This document shows positions 4,328 through 5,064 of a DNA stretch of 5,064 nt, one piece after another. Under the pieces are notes generated by a model, which saw only the letters and a list, made by a program, of their open reading frames with translations, did not search any database and had not been told where the DNA came from. Origin of the DNA: Acidimicrobiia bacterium. Lineage in GTDB: Bacteria; Actinomycetota; Acidimicrobiia; IMCC26256; PALSA-555. Numbering within the stretch: position 1 is the first letter of the stretch; each line of letters opens with the position of its first letter. Made by a program: the position numbers and the translations under genes. The stretch spans positions 1 through 5,064 of the forward strand of contig JALHSW010000601.1 of assembly GCA_022865365.1 (NCBI GenBank). Reading direction: 5' to 3'.

Positions 4328-5064
4328 GTGTCCGACCAGACGCCGGACCGCTACGTGTTGATCTCGGCCGACACCCACGGGGGTGCGAACCACGAGACGT
4401 ACCGCGAGTACCTCGACACGGCGTACCGCGACGAGTTCGACGCGTGGCGCGACCGCTACAAGAACCCCTTCCGCGACCTGCACGGCAAGAAGCGCGACCA
4501 GAACTGGGACGACGAACGCCGGTGGAGCGAGCAGGAGTCCGACGGCACGGTCGGCGAGGTCATCTTCCCCAACACGGTGCCGCCCTTCTTCCCGACCGGT
4601 GCCGTGATCGCGCGCCCACCGACCGCCGACGAGTACGAGCTGCGCCACGCGGGGATTCATGCCCACAACCGGTGGCTCGCCGACTTCTGCGCCTCGACGC
4701 CCGAGCGGCGCGCCGGCGTCGGCCAGATCTTCCTCAACGACATCGACGACGCGATCGCGGACGTGACCTTCATCAAGGAGCACGGGCTGCGCGGCGGCGC
4801 ACTGCTCCCGGGACGCCCCGACGACTCGGAGCTCCCGCCGCTGTACGACCCGGTGTACGACCCGCTGTGGTCGGCGTGCGAAGACCTCGACGTCCCCCTC
4901 ACCCACCACTCGGGTCAGGGTGCTCCCGACTACGGCAAGTACTCGTTCTCGATGTTCCTCTGGGTCGCGGAGACGTCGTGGTTCTCGCATCGCCCGCTCG
5001 CCCATTTCATCATCGGTGGTGTGTTCGAGCGCCACCCGCGGCTGACGTTCGTGATGACCGAGCA
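4328..5064 (+). CDS. Amidohydro_2 family metal-dependent hydrolase, C-terminus cut by window edge
   Basis: A second amidohydrolase-superfamily protein, open from GTG 4328 to the window edge (245 full codons); relatives are usually about 370-400 aa, so about a third is missing. The N-terminal strand VLISADTHGG (10-19) has Asp15-x-His17 in the HxH position, a DxH form I recall as common in actinobacterial members. An insertion rich in charged and aromatic residues (22-72) precedes GEVIFPNTVPPFFP (76-89). GIHAHNRWLADFCASTPERRAGVGQIFLND (109-138) is the typical helix and strand with a family-like NRWLADF segment. LDVPLTHHSGQG (187-198) carries His193/His194, one of them the likely mid-barrel ligand. 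FIIGGVFERHPRLTFVMTE (227-245) is the highly characteristic segment near the second half of the barrel. It starts 13 nt after the preceding stop. GTG 4316 is an alternative in-frame start adding four residues. Unlike its neighbour, it retains plausible metal ligands. The reaction (hydrolase or decarboxylase) and substrate are unknown. Confidence 0.88.
   Translation, partial: MSDQTPDRYVLISADTHGGANHETYREYLDTAYRDEFDAWRDRYKNPFRDLHGKKRDQNWDDERRWSEQESDGTVGEVIFPNTVPPFFPTGAVIARPPTADEYELRHAGIHAHNRWLADFCASTPERRAGVGQIFLNDIDDAIADVTFIKEHGLRGGALLPGRPDDSELPPLYDPVYDPLWSACEDLDVPLTHHSGQGAPDYGKYSFSMFLWVAETSWFSHRPLAHFIIGGVFERHPRLTFVMTE

Noticed and set aside
4298..5035. A 245-codon minus-strand frame opposite the second amidohydrolase
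   Set aside because: It is a shadow of a plus-strand gene with clear Amidohydro_2 segments.

Overview
The window is G+C-rich DNA (roughly two-thirds G+C by eye, not computed) in which almost every base is coding. Start codons carry strong GGAGG-type ribosome-binding sites, third codon positions are G/C-biased, and long spurious open frames run opposite the real genes. The gene families (acyl-CoA dehydrogenase, SCP-x type thiolase, nitroreductase, paired Amidohydro_2 proteins) suggest an actinobacterium-like organism, perhaps an environmental or uncultured lineage. Taxonomy is inference only.

Two gene sets diverge from a 151-bp region at 3125-3275. Leftward (minus strand) there is a 401-aa acyl-CoA dehydrogenase (3124-1919), then a 264-aa nitroreductase-family flavoprotein (1846-1052), then an SCP-x/lipid-transfer-type thiolase (1029 to beyond base 1, C-terminus missing). 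The gaps are 72 bp and 22 bp, and each gene has a good Shine-Dalgarno (SD) site, so this looks like one operon. The 72-bp gap holds three tandem copies of an 18-bp unit. On the coding strand these form a 17-codon open frame that stops 2 nt before the nitroreductase start.

Rightward (plus strand) there is a 51-aa single-pass membrane protein (3276-3431), a 288-aa amidohydrolase-like TIM-barrel protein (3448-4314) and a second Amidohydro_2 protein (4328 to beyond base 5064, C-terminus missing). The gaps are 16 and 13 bp, again operon-like. The divergent region holds a plausible sigma-70-like promoter for each direction, and a 10-bp palindrome overlaps the rightward -35.

Functionally, the leftward genes supply two beta-oxidation-type steps on acyl-CoAs (alpha,beta-dehydrogenation and thiolytic or retro-Claisen cleavage) plus a flavin redox enzyme. 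The rightward genes supply two amidohydrolase-fold proteins, a family that contains C-C hydrolases and decarboxylases. A catabolic module for a cyclic or aromatic-derived acid is a reasonable inference, but the substrate cannot be read from the sequence. The oddest points are: the 288-aa amidohydrolase-like protein has lost most of the expected metal ligands; the acyl-CoA dehydrogenase has Asp where the family base is normally Glu; and the 18-bp repeat forms a coupled mini-ORF. No tRNA, rRNA, CRISPR, insertion sequence or convincing terminator was seen, and no stretch over 300 bases lacks a gene.
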